The notes: generated by a model from the sequence alone, not told the origin. A stretch of DNA of 45,522 nt from Sandaracinus sp. (GCA_020633125.1 JACKEH010000036.1:1-45522); one strand, 5' to 3'; shown: positions 1-8,483, counted from the stretch's first letter. Translations and numbers: made by a program.

Positions 1-60
1 GGTCTCGGTCTCGGTCTCGGTCTCCGTCTCGGTCTCCGTCTCCGTCTCGATCTCCGTGTC
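1..60. repeat. Degenerate hexanucleotide microsatellite (GGTCTC/CGTCTC), cut by window start
   Basis: About ten consecutive 6-nt units of the form (G/C)GTCTC, with the last two units (GATCTC, CGTGTC) degenerate. The array ends just before the stop of the minus-strand lipoprotein gene and continues left out of the window. The reverse complement of the CGTCTC variant is GAGACG, the same hexamer (in rotation) as the long array near 38.9 kb. Confidence 0.85.
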
Positions 61-68
61 GTGCGCCC

Positions 69-1097
69 TCAGGGCGAAGGACACTCGGCGGGACGCGCGT
101 CGAGGTCACGGACGAAGGTCGACGCGTGGACGTCGAGGCGGCCTTCGGTGCCGAGACGTCCACGGACATGCACTTCGACCCGGCCCGCTCGTCGCGGCTC
201 GAACCCCGAATCTTCCAACGTCAGCTCGGACGCCACCGTCGGCACCGCCACGCGGCGGTCCGCGTACCGAAGCGCGCGTGGCTGCACGAGCCACCCGTCC
301 TCTCCCGGAAAGAACGCGATCTCGAGGTCCAGCTGCGGTCCTTCGGTCAACGGTCCTCCCACCGACACCCGGGTTCGGTACTCGCATCCGACCACGTCGA
401 GCACGACCCCGGAGGCCAAGACGTCGCTCGAGTGCTCGTCCTCGTGCGGGCCGACGCCGTGCATGAAACGCAGCGAGGCCTCGAGCGTGTCGCTTTGCGC
501 GTCCGCGACCGAGTCGGCGTAGCGCTGCACGGCGGCTTGGCAACGAGCGTCCGCGCGGCAGGCGCTCGCGTCCCGCGTCGCGACCGCGCGACACGTACGT
601 CGGGTGTCGCCGACCGTGGCGTCGCACAAGCCCACGAGCCCGGTCGTCCACGCGAGGCAAGTCGGGTCGCGACCTTCGCGCCCTCGCGCCGGCGGGCAGT
701 GGTCGGGGTTGCCGCTCGCGAGCGCGACCCGGCGGTGGCAACCGTCGCGCAACGCCGTCGCGCCGAGCTCGTCGCAGGCCGTCGGGTCCCCCTTCTTCGC
801 GGCGTCGAGCGCGCGGCAGACGTCTTCGAAGACGGCGTCGTAGCCGAGGTCCGCGAGCGACTCCGCGACCTCGACCGGAACCCCGGCGCGAAGCCGCGTG
901 ACGCACGAGGTCACGTCGGTGAAGCGTTCGAGGCTCTCGCGAAGGGACGCGGTCTCGAGCGGCCACGGCGAAGGCGCCGGCTCTTCGACCGCCTCTGGTT
1001 CCGAACGACGCACTTCGGGCGCACGTGCCGGCGCGCTCGTCGGGGCCTCCGACTCACACGCGATCACGAGCACCGCGAGCGCGACGAGGACGTGCAT
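69..1097 (-). CDS. Cys-rich putative lipoprotein, function unknown
   Basis: A 342-residue protein. I chose the ATG at 1097 because it places a lipoprotein signal peptide at the N-terminus (MHVLVALAVLVIAC, lipid Cys at residue 14); the open frame extends further upstream but without signal features. After a low-complexity Ala/Pro/Glu linker the middle region (about 60-200) holds many Cys residues spaced as in disulfide-rich helical repeats, for example CHRR, CPPAR and CRADARCQ. The C-terminal 140 residues look beta-rich (GCEYRTRVSVGGPL, VEVHVRGRLG). No family is recognised; it is probably anchored in the outer or inner membrane facing the periplasm. The next gene upstream (CBS protein) is on the same strand, 138 nt away. 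Confidence 0.75.
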   Translation of the reverse strand: MHVLVALAVLVIACESEAPTSAPARAPEVRRSEPEAVEEPAPSPWPLETASLRESLERFTDVTSCVTRLRAGVPVEVAESLADLGYDAVFEDVCRALDAAKKGDPTACDELGATALRDGCHRRVALASGNPDHCPPARGREGRDPTCLAWTTGLVGLCDATVGDTRRTCRAVATRDASACRADARCQAAVQRYADSVADAQSDTLEASLRFMHGVGPHEDEHSSDVLASGVVLDVVGCEYRTRVSVGGPLTEGPQLDLEIAFFPGEDGWLVQPRALRYADRRVAVPTVASELTLEDSGFEPRRAGRVEVHVRGRLGTEGRLDVHASTFVRDLDARPAECPSP

Positions 1098-1235
1098 CCG
1101 ACGAGCCGACGTTTGCGTGGTCGCACGAGAGCTTCGAAGCGCGCGCACGCGTCCTTCATACGACGTGCGGCGCGCGAAGGCGAAGCGCGCGAGCGGCTCC
1201 CCCTGCACGGAGGAGCCATACAAGTGGGGCCGCGC

Positions 1236-2000
1236 TCAGTGCGCGACGAAGCGGGCGAAGTCGAGCCCGCTGACGATGCCCGTCGTGCCGCGATCCTGGA
1301 CGACGAGGATGCGGCGAACCTTGAGCGCCAACGCCTGCGCCGCGGCGCGCGAGATCGGCACGTGCGCGGGAAGCGTCGCGATGCGGAGGCTCATGACCTC
1401 GTCCACGCGCGTCTCGGGCGGCAAGCCACGGCTCGCGAGCGCGGTGCGCTGGTCGAAGATGCCGACCGGCCAACCGTCCTCCATGACGACGAGACCGTGT
1501 TTGTTGGCGCGATCCAAACGGTCCGCGGCGAGCGCGAGCGGGTCGTCGACCTTCACGCTCACGAGCGATCCGTGCGCGAGCTCGCCGAGCGGCGTCGAGA
1601 GACCTCGCTCCACGACGGTGCGCATCAGGTCGCGGGTGGAGAGCACGCCGACGAGGCGATCGCCGTCCTCGACGAAGACACGATGCACGCGCGCGTCACG
1701 CATCGTCCGAGCGGCGGTTCGAAGCTCGACCCCGACCCCGACGGAGATCGGGTCCGGTGTCATCAAGTCCGCCACGGTCGCCTTCGGCAACGTCAGCGCG
1801 CGGCCGTGGCCGTAGGTCGCGGACTTCAGCAAATCGGTGCGGGAGAGCACGCCGACGAGCCGTCCCTCGGAGCTCACGACGCCGACCGCCGACAAGTCGT
1901 GCTCGTGAAGGAGCTGGTCGGCGTCTTCGATCGGCGCGGACGCGCGCAGGGTCCGCACGGGAGAGCTCATGTACTCGCGAACCGGAATCGTGAAATGCAT
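1236..2000 (-). CDS. Four-CBS-domain protein (two Bateman modules)
   Basis: A 254-residue soluble protein made almost only of CBS repeats. The start at 2000 (MHFTIPVREYMSSPV) matches the usual beginning of a CBS domain; the longer frame upstream is Arg-rich and unlike coding sequence. CBS units lie near residues 8-60, 73-128, 130-185 and 190-250, with typical strings such as VADLMTPDPISV and GRLVGVLSRTDLL. CBS pairs bind adenine nucleotides or S-adenosylmethionine in known families and usually regulate a partner. There is no attached catalytic or DNA-binding domain, so it may act in trans as an energy sensor; the target cannot be told from the neighbours. Confidence 0.88.
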   Translation of the reverse strand: MHFTIPVREYMSSPVRTLRASAPIEDADQLLHEHDLSAVGVVSSEGRLVGVLSRTDLLKSATYGHGRALTLPKATVADLMTPDPISVGVGVELRTAARTMRDARVHRVFVEDGDRLVGVLSTRDLMRTVVERGLSTPLGELAHGSLVSVKVDDPLALAADRLDRANKHGLVVMEDGWPVGIFDQRTALASRGLPPETRVDEVMSLRIATLPAHVPISRAAAQALALKVRRILVVQDRGTTGIVSGLDFARFVAH

Positions 2001-2241
2001 GCGAGGCGTGTTTGCACTCGGCGTTCCACGGGTCGCCGCGAGGCGATGGCGGAAGAAAGGGGCCCCCGAACGCTCTTCTTCCGCGAGGGCGGCGGTGAAG
2101 GTCGAGCGCGCGCTTCCGAGACGAGCGCCATCGTTGCGCCGGGGTGCAAGCGCTGCGTCGCTCCGGCGCGACCGCACGACGCTCGTCGTGGGCGAGGGGC
2201 ACCCTCGAGCGCTCGAAGCGCCGGCCTCTCGGAACGGCTGC

Positions 2242-2247
2242 TATGCT
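2242..2247 (+). promoter_or_regulatory. -10-like hexamer TATGCT, 7 nt before GTG start
   Basis: TGC-TATGCT (extended -10 form) ends 7 nt before the GTG at 2255, so transcription should begin at or next to the start codon. This argues against the ATG at 2243, which lies inside the hexamer. Confidence 0.55.
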
Positions 2248-2254
2248 GCCGCGC

Positions 2255-3493
2255 GTGAAGGGGACTGCCTCTGTCTTGGTGCGAGTCGCGTTGGCCCTCG
2301 GGCTCTTCGCCGTCGCCCCCCGTGCCCGCGCCCAGATGTCCGGGGCCGACCTCGCGGCACCCGTGCCGACGCCGCCGAGCGAGTCCACCGCTCCGCCGGA
2401 CGCCACACCGCCCGACGGCGCCACGGAGGCTCCGCCGGACGGTCCGGAAACGGCCCCCGAAACGACGCCCGAGATCCCCCCCGAGGGCGCGACCGAGCCC
2501 GCGGGCGAACCCGCCACCCCGGATCCCGACGGGCCCGGGACCACGCCCATCGCCCTCGTCATCGACGCGGCGGCTTATGGCGTCGATCCCGTCGTCGGCC
2601 AGCACGTCACGCGGCGCATGCGCATGACGGCCGAAGAGATGGGCTACGTCGTCGTCTCGCCGGAGGACACGGTCGCGGCCGCGCAGCGGGTGCGCATGCC
2701 CTATCCGCCGAGCCCCGCCGATCTCTGGCGCGTGACCTACGTCGGCCGCGCACGACGTGGCGCTTTCGCTCGCGTCTGGGCCCACCAAGGGCGCTACGTC
2801 TTCGAGCTCAGCGTCGCGAGCCTCGACGGCTCCGGTCCCTTCTTCGCCCGCGGCACGTCGGGCGCCGAAGACCTTCACGAGGTGGTCGCGCAGCTGACGC
2901 GCCAAGCGATGCCGGCCCCGGACGTCTGGAACGCCGAAGGCTATCAACGCTACGCCGTCGCGCCCGAAGCGACGCCCGCCCCGACCACGCCGCCGGAGCC
3001 GCTCCAGGTTCGTCCGCCGGGCTCGTCCCGCGTGGTGATCGAGCGTCGCCGTCGCGACAACCGACCGGGCCGTCGTTTCGATCTCGCGCTCCAGACCGAG
3101 GTCGCGATCGGTGCCGACGACCGCTTCACGAACCTGCTCCTCGGCGGACGCCTCGGCGTGCGCATCACCAAGACCATCGGGGTCGGCGTGCAGTTCTTCT
3201 ACGCGAACCTGCGCGGACGCGGCGAGCGCGTGAACAACGTCTTGCCGATGCTGATGGTGGAGAACCGCATCCGCATCTCGCGCCGCCTCGACCTCACGGT
3301 GCCGCTGCGCTTTTCGATCGGCTACCTGCCCTACAACGGGCCGGTCGTGCGTTTCTCGGCGGGCCTGAACGTGCCGCTCTCGAGCCGCGTCGAGCTGCAG
3401 GCCGACATCCTCGCGCCGACGTTCTGGATCCTTCCCGAAGATCGCACGGCGGTGAGCCTGAACCCGGCGCTCGAGCTCATCGTCCGGCTCTGA
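2255..3493 (+). CDS. Exported protein with proline-rich N-terminus and beta-rich C-terminal domain
   Basis: A 412-residue protein. A signal peptide covers about residues 1-26 (hydrophobic VLVRVALALGLFAVAP, cleavage after ARA). Next comes an 80-residue Pro/Glu/Thr-rich linker, then a mixed domain (about 100-240), and a C-terminal part from about 275 with alternating polar/hydrophobic strands (FDLALQTEVAIG, LGVRITKTIGVGVQFFYANL, RFSAGLNVPLSSRVELQADI) ending in LELIVRL, as in outer-membrane beta-barrels. I place the start at the GTG because the -10-like hexamer covers the alternative ATG at 2243. The family is not recognised. It converges on the glycosyltransferase gene across a 50-nt terminator hairpin. 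Confidence 0.75.
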   Translation: MKGTASVLVRVALALGLFAVAPRARAQMSGADLAAPVPTPPSESTAPPDATPPDGATEAPPDGPETAPETTPEIPPEGATEPAGEPATPDPDGPGTTPIALVIDAAAYGVDPVVGQHVTRRMRMTAEEMGYVVVSPEDTVAAAQRVRMPYPPSPADLWRVTYVGRARRGAFARVWAHQGRYVFELSVASLDGSGPFFARGTSGAEDLHEVVAQLTRQAMPAPDVWNAEGYQRYAVAPEATPAPTTPPEPLQVRPPGSSRVVIERRRRDNRPGRRFDLALQTEVAIGADDRFTNLLLGGRLGVRITKTIGVGVQFFYANLRGRGERVNNVLPMLMVENRIRISRRLDLTVPLRFSIGYLPYNGPVVRFSAGLNVPLSSRVELQADILAPTFWILPEDRTAVSLNPALELIVRL

Positions 3494-3496
3494 CGT

Positions 3497-3530
3497 CGTC
3501 TCGGGTCCTCGACGGGACTCCTCCGAGACG
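3497..3530. terminator. Bidirectional hairpin between convergent genes
   Basis: Inverted repeat CGTCTCGG ... CCGAGACG with an inner GTCC/GGAC helix. It fills the 50-nt gap between the convergent genes ending at 3493 (+) and 3544 (-). There is no strong T-run on either side. Confidence 0.55.
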
Positions 3531-3543
3531 CAGGCCCTCGCCG

Positions 3544-4266
3544 TCAGAGCTTTCCGAGCATCGCGTCGAGCCGGAGCTTCGGCATCATCATCACCGCTTC
3601 GGCGAAGATCTTCCGGCTCATCTTGCTCTGTCCCGCGCGGCGATCGACGAAGACGATCGGCACCTCGGCCACGCGGAAGCCACGTCGAATCGCGCGGTAG
3701 GTCAGCTCGACCTGAAACGAATAACCCTCGGAGCGCACGCCCCCGAGGTCGATGGCTTCGAGCACCTGGCGGCGGAAGCCCTTGTAGCCGCTCGTGAGAT
3801 CCCGAACCCCGAGGCCGAGCACGGTGCGGCTGTAGAGGCTGCCGCCCTTGCTCAGCACGTGACGCCCGAGGCCCCAGCCTTCGACGCCGCCACCGGGCAC
3901 GTTGCGCGAGCCGATCACGACGTCGGCGCCCGAGGCAAAGGCCTCGAGGAAGTCCGGCAGGTAGCGCGGATCGTGGCTCAGATCCGTGTCCATCTCGAAG
4001 ATCAGGTCGTAGCCGTCGGCGATGCCGCGGCGGAACGCGTCGAGGTAGGCGCTTCCGAGCCCGAGCTTGCCGGGGCGATGCATCACCGCCACGCGCCGAT
4101 CGACCTTCGCGATCTGCTCGGCCAGGGCGCCCGTGCCGTCGGGTGACGCGTCGTCGACCACCAGCGCGTGCGCTTCGGGGAGCACTTCGAAGACGCCGTC
4201 GAGGAAGGGCGCGAGGTTCTCGCGCTCGTTGTACGTCGGCGTGACGATCAGGACCTTCGGGTTCAT
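3544..4266 (-). CDS. Polyprenol monophosphomannose synthase-like GT2 glycosyltransferase
   Basis: A 240-residue GT-A glycosyltransferase. The N-terminus VLIVTPTYNERENLAPFL, the nucleotide-binding VVDDASPDGT, the metal-binding EMDTDLSHDP and the later LTSGYKGFRRQVL and GQSKMSRKIFAEA are typical of dolichol/polyprenol-phosphate mannosyl transferases (Dpm1/Ppm1 type), which move mannose from GDP-mannose to a lipid phosphate at the cytoplasmic face of the membrane. There is no C-terminal transmembrane domain, matching the short soluble form. The start at 4266 is the first ATG before the conserved strand. A TGC-TATGCG hexamer upstream would give a leader of roughly 47 nt. Lipid-linked mannose could feed lipoprotein or glycan mannosylation, but no partner gene is adjacent. 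Confidence 0.9.
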   Translation of the reverse strand: MNPKVLIVTPTYNERENLAPFLDGVFEVLPEAHALVVDDASPDGTGALAEQIAKVDRRVAVMHRPGKLGLGSAYLDAFRRGIADGYDLIFEMDTDLSHDPRYLPDFLEAFASGADVVIGSRNVPGGGVEGWGLGRHVLSKGGSLYSRTVLGLGVRDLTSGYKGFRRQVLEAIDLGGVRSEGYSFQVELTYRAIRRGFRVAEVPIVFVDRRAGQSKMSRKIFAEAVMMMPKLRLDAMLGKL

Positions 4267-4319
4267 GCGCGCTCGTGGGCGACCTCGCGGCTCCTGGGAG
4301 CCGCCGCGATCGCGTCGAC

Positions 4320-4325
4320 CGCATA
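4320..4325 (-). promoter_or_regulatory. Putative -10 (TATGCG) for the GT2 gene
   Basis: On the minus strand GGTGC-TATGCG matches the local TGC-TAnnnn pattern. It lies about 54 nt before the ATG, so this transcript would carry a leader. Confidence 0.4.
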
Positions 4326-4454
4326 GCACCGAAGGGCGCGGAACGAAAAGGCTCTCGCGCGCTTCGCGGGTTGGGCCGGAAATTCGACCGAAACCCCGCG
4401 CTCCGCGGCCGCAGAACGAGTGGGCCCCGGCGATTCGGCTCCGGAAAGCACGAA

Positions 4455-4479
4455 ACCCGCGGAGAGAGCCTCCGCGGGT
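4455..4479 (-). terminator. Terminator downstream of speA
   Basis: A perfect 10-bp hairpin (ACCCGCGGAG, loop AGAGC, CTCCGCGGGT), about 50 nt past the speA stop codon. On the minus strand it is followed by TTTCGTG, a weak U tract. Confidence 0.65.
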
Positions 4480-4528
4480 CGCGTTTCGTAGGCGTGTCGG
4501 GCCCCTTCCGTTCACGTCCTCGGTCGGC

Positions 4529-6472
4529 TCATTCGTCCGGACCCTTGAGGTACGTGTACCCGCGGAGCGCCTTCTCGTAGTGCTGCATGAACATGCGCAG
4601 CTGCTCGAGGTCCATACGGCCGGCCTGGAGCGCCCGCTCGGCCTGCTTGCGCACCCGCTCGACCATCTCTTCGGGATCGTACTGCAGGTAGCGCAGCACC
4701 TCGTCGATCGCGTCGCCCTTGATGACGTTCGAGACGCTGTGCCCGTACTCCTCGAGGCGCACGTGCACGGCGTTGGTGTCGCCGAAGAGGTTGTGTAGGT
4801 CGCCCAAGATCTCCTGGTACGCACCGCCCAAGAACATCGCGAGCAGGTAGCGCTCGCCGACCCGCACCGGGTGCACGTCGAGGCTGCTCTTGACGTCCTC
4901 GACGTCGATGAAGCTCTCGATGATGCCGTCGCTGTCGCAGGTCAGGTCGGCGAGCCGCGCCTTGAGTGAAGGTTTCTCGTCGAGCCGATGGATCGGCATG
5001 ATCGGGAAGAGCTGATCCATCGCCCAGATGTCGGGCGCGCTCTGGAAGATCGAGAAGTTGCAGTAGTAGATGGTGCCGAGCAGCTCATCGAGCTTCTGCA
5101 GCTCTTCGGGGACCTGCTTGCGGCCCTTGAGCTTCTGCTGGATGCGCTCGCACGCGGCCCAGAAGATGCGCTCGGCGCGGCTCAGATCACGCAGCGCGAG
5201 GTAGCCGAACTTGAAGAGGCTGCGCGCCTCCTCGAGCGATTGCTGAAGATCGTGCCACGACTCCTGCACGTTCTTCGGCTGAATGCCTTCGTAGGTCTCC
5301 CACATCTCGAGGAGCACGCGGTGTGCGCCCGTCTCGGGCTTGCTCGCTTGGCCGCGGTCCTCGTGCGACTCGCCGACCGCGTCGAAGACGAGCACGGACT
5401 GGTACGCGGCGACCGCGCGGCCGCTCTCGCTGACGATCGTCGGCACGCCGATGCCGGCCTTCTCGCAGGCCTCCTGAATGCCCGAGACGACGTCGTACGC
5501 GTACTCCTGCACGCCGTAGTTCATCGAGGCGCGGAAGTCGGTCTTGCTGCCGTCGTAGTCGACCGCGAGGCCGCCGCCGACGTCGAGGAAGCCCATCTTG
5601 CAGCCCATCTTCGCGAGCTCGACGTAGAGGTGCGCCGCTTCGCGGATCGCGTTCTTCCACGGGATGATCGACGAGACCTGGCTGCCGATGTGGAAGTGCA
5701 GGAGCTGCAGGCAGTCGAGCATCCCGCGCGACGCGAGCTTGTCGACCACGTCCACGATCTGCGAGGTCGTCAGACCGAACTTCGCGCGGTCGCCGGCCGA
5801 CTCCGACCAGCGGCCCATGCCCTTGCTCGCGAGCTTGCCGCGCACGCCGACGATGGGGCGAATGCCGAGCTTCTCGCTCGCCTTCAGCACGATGTCGATC
5901 TCGTCCGGGCGCTCGAGGACGATGATGACCGTGTTGTCGAAACGCTGCGCGATGAGCGCGGTCTCGATGTAGTGCCGGTCCTTGTAGCCGTTGCAGACGA
6001 TGAAGCCGTCCTCGCTGTCCATCGCGGCCAGCGCGATGAGCAGCTCGGGCTTGCTGCCCGCCTCGAGGCCGTATTGCCAGGAGCGCCCCGCCTTCACGAT
6101 CTCGTCGACGAGGTGGCGCTGCTGGTTGACCTTGATCGGGAAGACGCCGCGGTAGCGACCCGCGTAGCCGTACTCGTCGATCGCGCGCTGAAAGCACTCG
6201 TTCAAGAGGCGGATGCGGTGCTTGAGGATGTCCGGAAAGCGGATCAGCAGCGGCAGGTCGAGACCACGAATCTGCAGCTGTTGTGTGAGCTCGTAGAGAT
6301 CGATGCTCCGTTCCTGCGTCGGATCGGGGCGAACCTCGATGTGGCCCTTTTCGTTGATCCGGAAGTAGGGCTCACCCCACCCACGGATCTGGTACATCTC
6401 CGCGCTCTTCTCGAGGTTCCAGCCGTCGACCGGACCTTCGAGCTCGCTCTCCACGCTGCCATCCATCGCCAT
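4529..6472 (-). CDS. speA: Biosynthetic arginine decarboxylase
   Basis: A 647-residue protein, close to the E. coli SpeA length (658). It converts arginine to agmatine, the first step to putrescine and spermidine, using PLP. Visible features are the PLP lysine in FPIKVNQQ (about Lys114), the glycine-rich FLDVGGGLAVDYDGS, HFHIGSQ, and ESGRAVAAYQS, in the order expected for the group IV decarboxylase barrel, followed by the long C-terminal insertion and helical region (PIMPIHRLDEKP). The start at 6472 has GAGGAG 7-8 nt upstream; the GTG at 6478 is an alternative. A TGC-TAGAGA -10 lies upstream and a hairpin terminator follows. No other polyamine gene is adjacent, so it is probably monocistronic. 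Confidence 0.96.
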   Translation of the reverse strand: MAMDGSVESELEGPVDGWNLEKSAEMYQIRGWGEPYFRINEKGHIEVRPDPTQERSIDLYELTQQLQIRGLDLPLLIRFPDILKHRIRLLNECFQRAIDEYGYAGRYRGVFPIKVNQQRHLVDEIVKAGRSWQYGLEAGSKPELLIALAAMDSEDGFIVCNGYKDRHYIETALIAQRFDNTVIIVLERPDEIDIVLKASEKLGIRPIVGVRGKLASKGMGRWSESAGDRAKFGLTTSQIVDVVDKLASRGMLDCLQLLHFHIGSQVSSIIPWKNAIREAAHLYVELAKMGCKMGFLDVGGGLAVDYDGSKTDFRASMNYGVQEYAYDVVSGIQEACEKAGIGVPTIVSESGRAVAAYQSVLVFDAVGESHEDRGQASKPETGAHRVLLEMWETYEGIQPKNVQESWHDLQQSLEEARSLFKFGYLALRDLSRAERIFWAACERIQQKLKGRKQVPEELQKLDELLGTIYYCNFSIFQSAPDIWAMDQLFPIMPIHRLDEKPSLKARLADLTCDSDGIIESFIDVEDVKSSLDVHPVRVGERYLLAMFLGGAYQEILGDLHNLFGDTNAVHVRLEEYGHSVSNVIKGDAIDEVLRYLQYDPEEMVERVRKQAERALQAGRMDLEQLRMFMQHYEKALRGYTYLKGPDE

Positions 6473-6503
6473 CAGCACGCTCCTCGGGCGAACGAAGGGC
6501 GTC

Positions 6504-6509
6504 TCTCTA
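6504..6509 (-). promoter_or_regulatory. Putative -10 (TAGAGA) for speA
   Basis: Minus-strand AAGTGC-TAGAGA. It predicts a short leader of about 25 nt carrying the Shine-Dalgarno CGAGGAGCG, unlike the leaderless genes nearby. Confidence 0.45.
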
Positions 6510-6664
6510 GCACTTTTTTCGGGACGCTGCGGCCTCCGGAGGATGCGGGGCAGGCAAGGGGACTCCCGACACACGATCGTCACGCCCGCCGTCCGAGCGA
6601 TTGGCGCGAGGTGGCGTCGGCAGGCGGGCAACGGACTTCGACACGGAGCAGCCGCGAAGAGGGA

Positions 6665-7447
6665 TCAGCGTGCCCAGCTCCAGCCGACCTCGGGCACCAC
6701 CTCGACGTGCACGTGGTTGGCGTGCGCGTCGTCGTGATGCGGCGTGACCACGACCTGGAAGATTCCCGCGGCCACCGCCTGGCAGACCATCGCGCGAAGG
6801 CGCGCGCTCGTCTCCGGCTCGTCGACCTCCGCGGGACATGGCTCGGCCCCACGCGGACGCCACACCCAGTCTTCGAGCACGTCGAGCTCGCTGCCGTCCT
6901 CCATCACGAAATGCCGCGGGTCGACCGCCAGCCCTTTCGAATGACCGCTCGGCGCGCCCGTACTCCGAACCCGCGCCGAAGGGCGCAGCGCCGACAGGTG
7001 CCGCACCGTGCGAACGCCGGCGGCCCGCAAGGTCGGGGCCCACGCGTGCAGCGCGAGCACCAAACGGCAGTCCATCACGCGATGCACGTCGAGCCGCCCC
7101 GCGAACTCCCAGCGCACCCCGCCGACCTCCTCGACGATCATCCCCGCCGCGACCGCCTCGTGGGATTTGTCGCGAAACGCGATGCCGAGCGCCCGAACCC
7201 GCGCCACGCAGGCGTCGGGGTCGAGGTCGCGGAACGCCTCGAACTCCGGCGTCGGCCACTCGGTGTTCGCAGGGACGGGCGCGGCCACCGGCGCCGTCGA
7301 GGGCTCCGTCGGGGTCTCGCTCGAGGGCTCCGTCGAGCTCTCGTGCCCCTCCGAGGGCTGCGTGCGTCGCACCTCGGGCTCGGGCTCCTGCGACGAGCCG
7401 CAGCCGAGCACGACGAGCGCCACGAGGGTCGGGGCGAGCACACGCAC
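6665..7447 (-). CDS. Extensin/M15-like lipoprotein, possible peptidoglycan peptidase
   Basis: A 260-residue predicted lipoprotein. The GTG start gives VRVLAPTLVALVVLGC with the lipid Cys at 16; a Ser/Glu/Pro/Thr-rich tether follows to about residue 65. The C-terminal domain resembles the extensin-like/M15 fold: CRLVLALHAWAP (128-138), SGHSKGLAVD (167-176, the His...Asp pair) and HHDDAHANHVHVE (237-249, the HxH pair). In M15 relatives these residues hold zinc and the enzymes cut peptidoglycan cross-links; activity here is inferred. The start is favoured by a TATCCT hexamer exactly 6 nt upstream; the longer frame upstream runs through a degenerate repeat and is rejected. It sits alone between speA and a divergent membrane protein gene. 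Confidence 0.8.
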   Translation of the reverse strand: MRVLAPTLVALVVLGCGSSQEPEPEVRRTQPSEGHESSTEPSSETPTEPSTAPVAAPVPANTEWPTPEFEAFRDLDPDACVARVRALGIAFRDKSHEAVAAGMIVEEVGGVRWEFAGRLDVHRVMDCRLVLALHAWAPTLRAAGVRTVRHLSALRPSARVRSTGAPSGHSKGLAVDPRHFVMEDGSELDVLEDWVWRPRGAEPCPAEVDEPETSARLRAMVCQAVAAGIFQVVVTPHHDDAHANHVHVEVVPEVGWSWAR

Positions 7448-7453
7448 CCGTCC

Positions 7454-7459
7454 AGGATA
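7454..7459 (-). promoter_or_regulatory. -10-like TATCCT, 6 nt before GTG start
   Basis: Minus strand TATCCT-GGACGG-GTG. The spacing would put the transcription start on the start codon (leaderless). Confidence 0.6.
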
Positions 7460-7533
7460 TCGGATGCCGACCGAGACCGACCACCCGCGCCTCTTCCGTG
7501 CAAAGAGGTCGCGGGGCGGCTCGCCTCGCCGGG

Positions 7534-7614
7534 GCTCGACGCCCCAGGCTCGCTCGCGCTCGACGCCCCATGTGCTCCAGGCTCGCTTGTGCTCGATGCC
7601 CCAGGCTCGCTTGC
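7534..7614. repeat. Degenerate direct repeat, three copies
   Basis: Units begin GCTCGA(C/T)GCCCCA and end in AGGCTCGCT plus three bases. They are 24, 33 and 24 nt long; the middle copy carries a 9-nt insertion (TGTGCTCCA region). Non-coding, between divergent promoters. Confidence 0.6.
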
Positions 7615-7751
7615 GCGCGTGCACCGAGCGATTCGAACGAAGCTCCGCGCAGCTCGCCACCGGCCCGAGCAGACGGCGCGGCTCGCGAAGCGACCGGCGG
7701 TGGAGCTTCACGCTCGACGGGCGTGGGTTGGCGACAGACCCGCAGAGACGC

Positions 7752-7757
7752 TAACAA
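7752..7757 (+). promoter_or_regulatory. -10-like TAACAA, 6 nt before GTG start
   Basis: TAACAA-GACCCG-GTG at 7764. It has the same 6-nt spacing as the gene on the other side of this intergenic region. Confidence 0.45.
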
Positions 7758-7763
7758 GACCCG

Positions 7764-8483
7764 GTGCGATTCCCGCCGCTGACCCCCGTCGTTCGAACGC
7801 TTCTGCTGATCTTCCTCGCGTCGTTCGTCGCGCAGCTGGTCTCCGACGTGTGGCTCTCGGGCCGGCTCTACGAGCTGCTCGCGCTCTCGGTCTACCCGGG
7901 CCAGCCGCGGCTCGCGAACCTCTGGCAGGTCCTGACCTACCCGTTCGCGCAGATCCCCGGCCCGCAGGGCGTCAGCAGCTTCCTCTTCGGCGCGTTCTTC
8001 TTCTACTGGATCGTCGCGTCGTTCGAGGAGCGCCACGGAAAACGCTGGACCCTGCGTGTGCTCGGCATGTCGTTGGTCGGCGCCTCGTTGCCGGCGCTCG
8101 CGGTCGGCTTCGTGGTCGGAGGCCGGCTCTCCGGTTTCTCGTTTCTGACCTTCGGTGTGCTCGCCGCCGGTGTCTGGATGGCCCGCATCCTCCGGCAGCG
8201 CATCGCGCTCTTCGGCCAATGGGAGATGACGCCGACGCAGCTCCTGCTGCTCTTCGTCGCGCTGCCCGTCCTCGAGTTCCTCGCCACCAAGAACGCGCTG
8301 CTCCTCGTCGCCGACTTGGGCGCCCTCGGCGGGGGCATCCTCTTCGTCGAGCTGCTCTCGCGTCCGAAAGACGACGGCGGCGGCTCGCGTCCACGCAAAT
8401 CCTCGGGTGCGCGCAAGAACCCGCACGGACTCCGCGCCATCAAGGGCGGCAAGGACGACGACCCGCCGGGTTGGCTGAACTGA
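7764..8483 (+). CDS. Rhomboid-like integral membrane protein, probably without protease activity
   Basis: A 239-residue protein with about five to six hydrophobic segments: TLLLIFLASFVAQLV, a segment around SSFLFGAFFFYWIVASF, LGMSLVGASLPALAVGFVVGG, FLTFGVLAAGVWMA, and LLLLFVALPVLEFL. The stretch FFFYWIVASFEERHGKRWTLRVLG resembles the rhomboid helix-2/3 region (loop, then E-RxG-R). The catalytic GxSG serine and final membrane His of active rhomboids are not visible, so I read it as an inactive rhomboid-fold protein, with modest certainty. The C-terminus is a basic cytoplasmic tail rich in Lys/Arg/Gly. The GTG start is supported by TAACAA 6 nt upstream. Confidence 0.7.
   Translation: MRFPPLTPVVRTLLLIFLASFVAQLVSDVWLSGRLYELLALSVYPGQPRLANLWQVLTYPFAQIPGPQGVSSFLFGAFFFYWIVASFEERHGKRWTLRVLGMSLVGASLPALAVGFVVGGRLSGFSFLTFGVLAAGVWMARILRQRIALFGQWEMTPTQLLLLFVALPVLEFLATKNALLLVADLGALGGGILFVELLSRPKDDGGGSRPRKSSGARKNPHGLRAIKGGKDDDPPGWLN

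Larger units (their letters stand above)
7448..7763. other. 316-nt divergent intergenic region
   Basis: It holds the two outward leaderless-type promoters (7454-7459 on - and 7752-7757 on +) and a short degenerate direct repeat (7534-7614). No other coding signal is seen. Confidence 0.6.

Noticed and set aside
2243..2254. ATG at 2243 as start of the exported protein
   Set aside because: It lies inside the likely -10 hexamer and the GTG at 2255 has the spacing seen at other genes; kept as alternative only.
126..2258. 710-residue plus-strand frame
   Set aside because: It is antisense to two supported minus-strand genes, is Arg/Ala-rich and has no recognisable domain; a GC-bias shadow.
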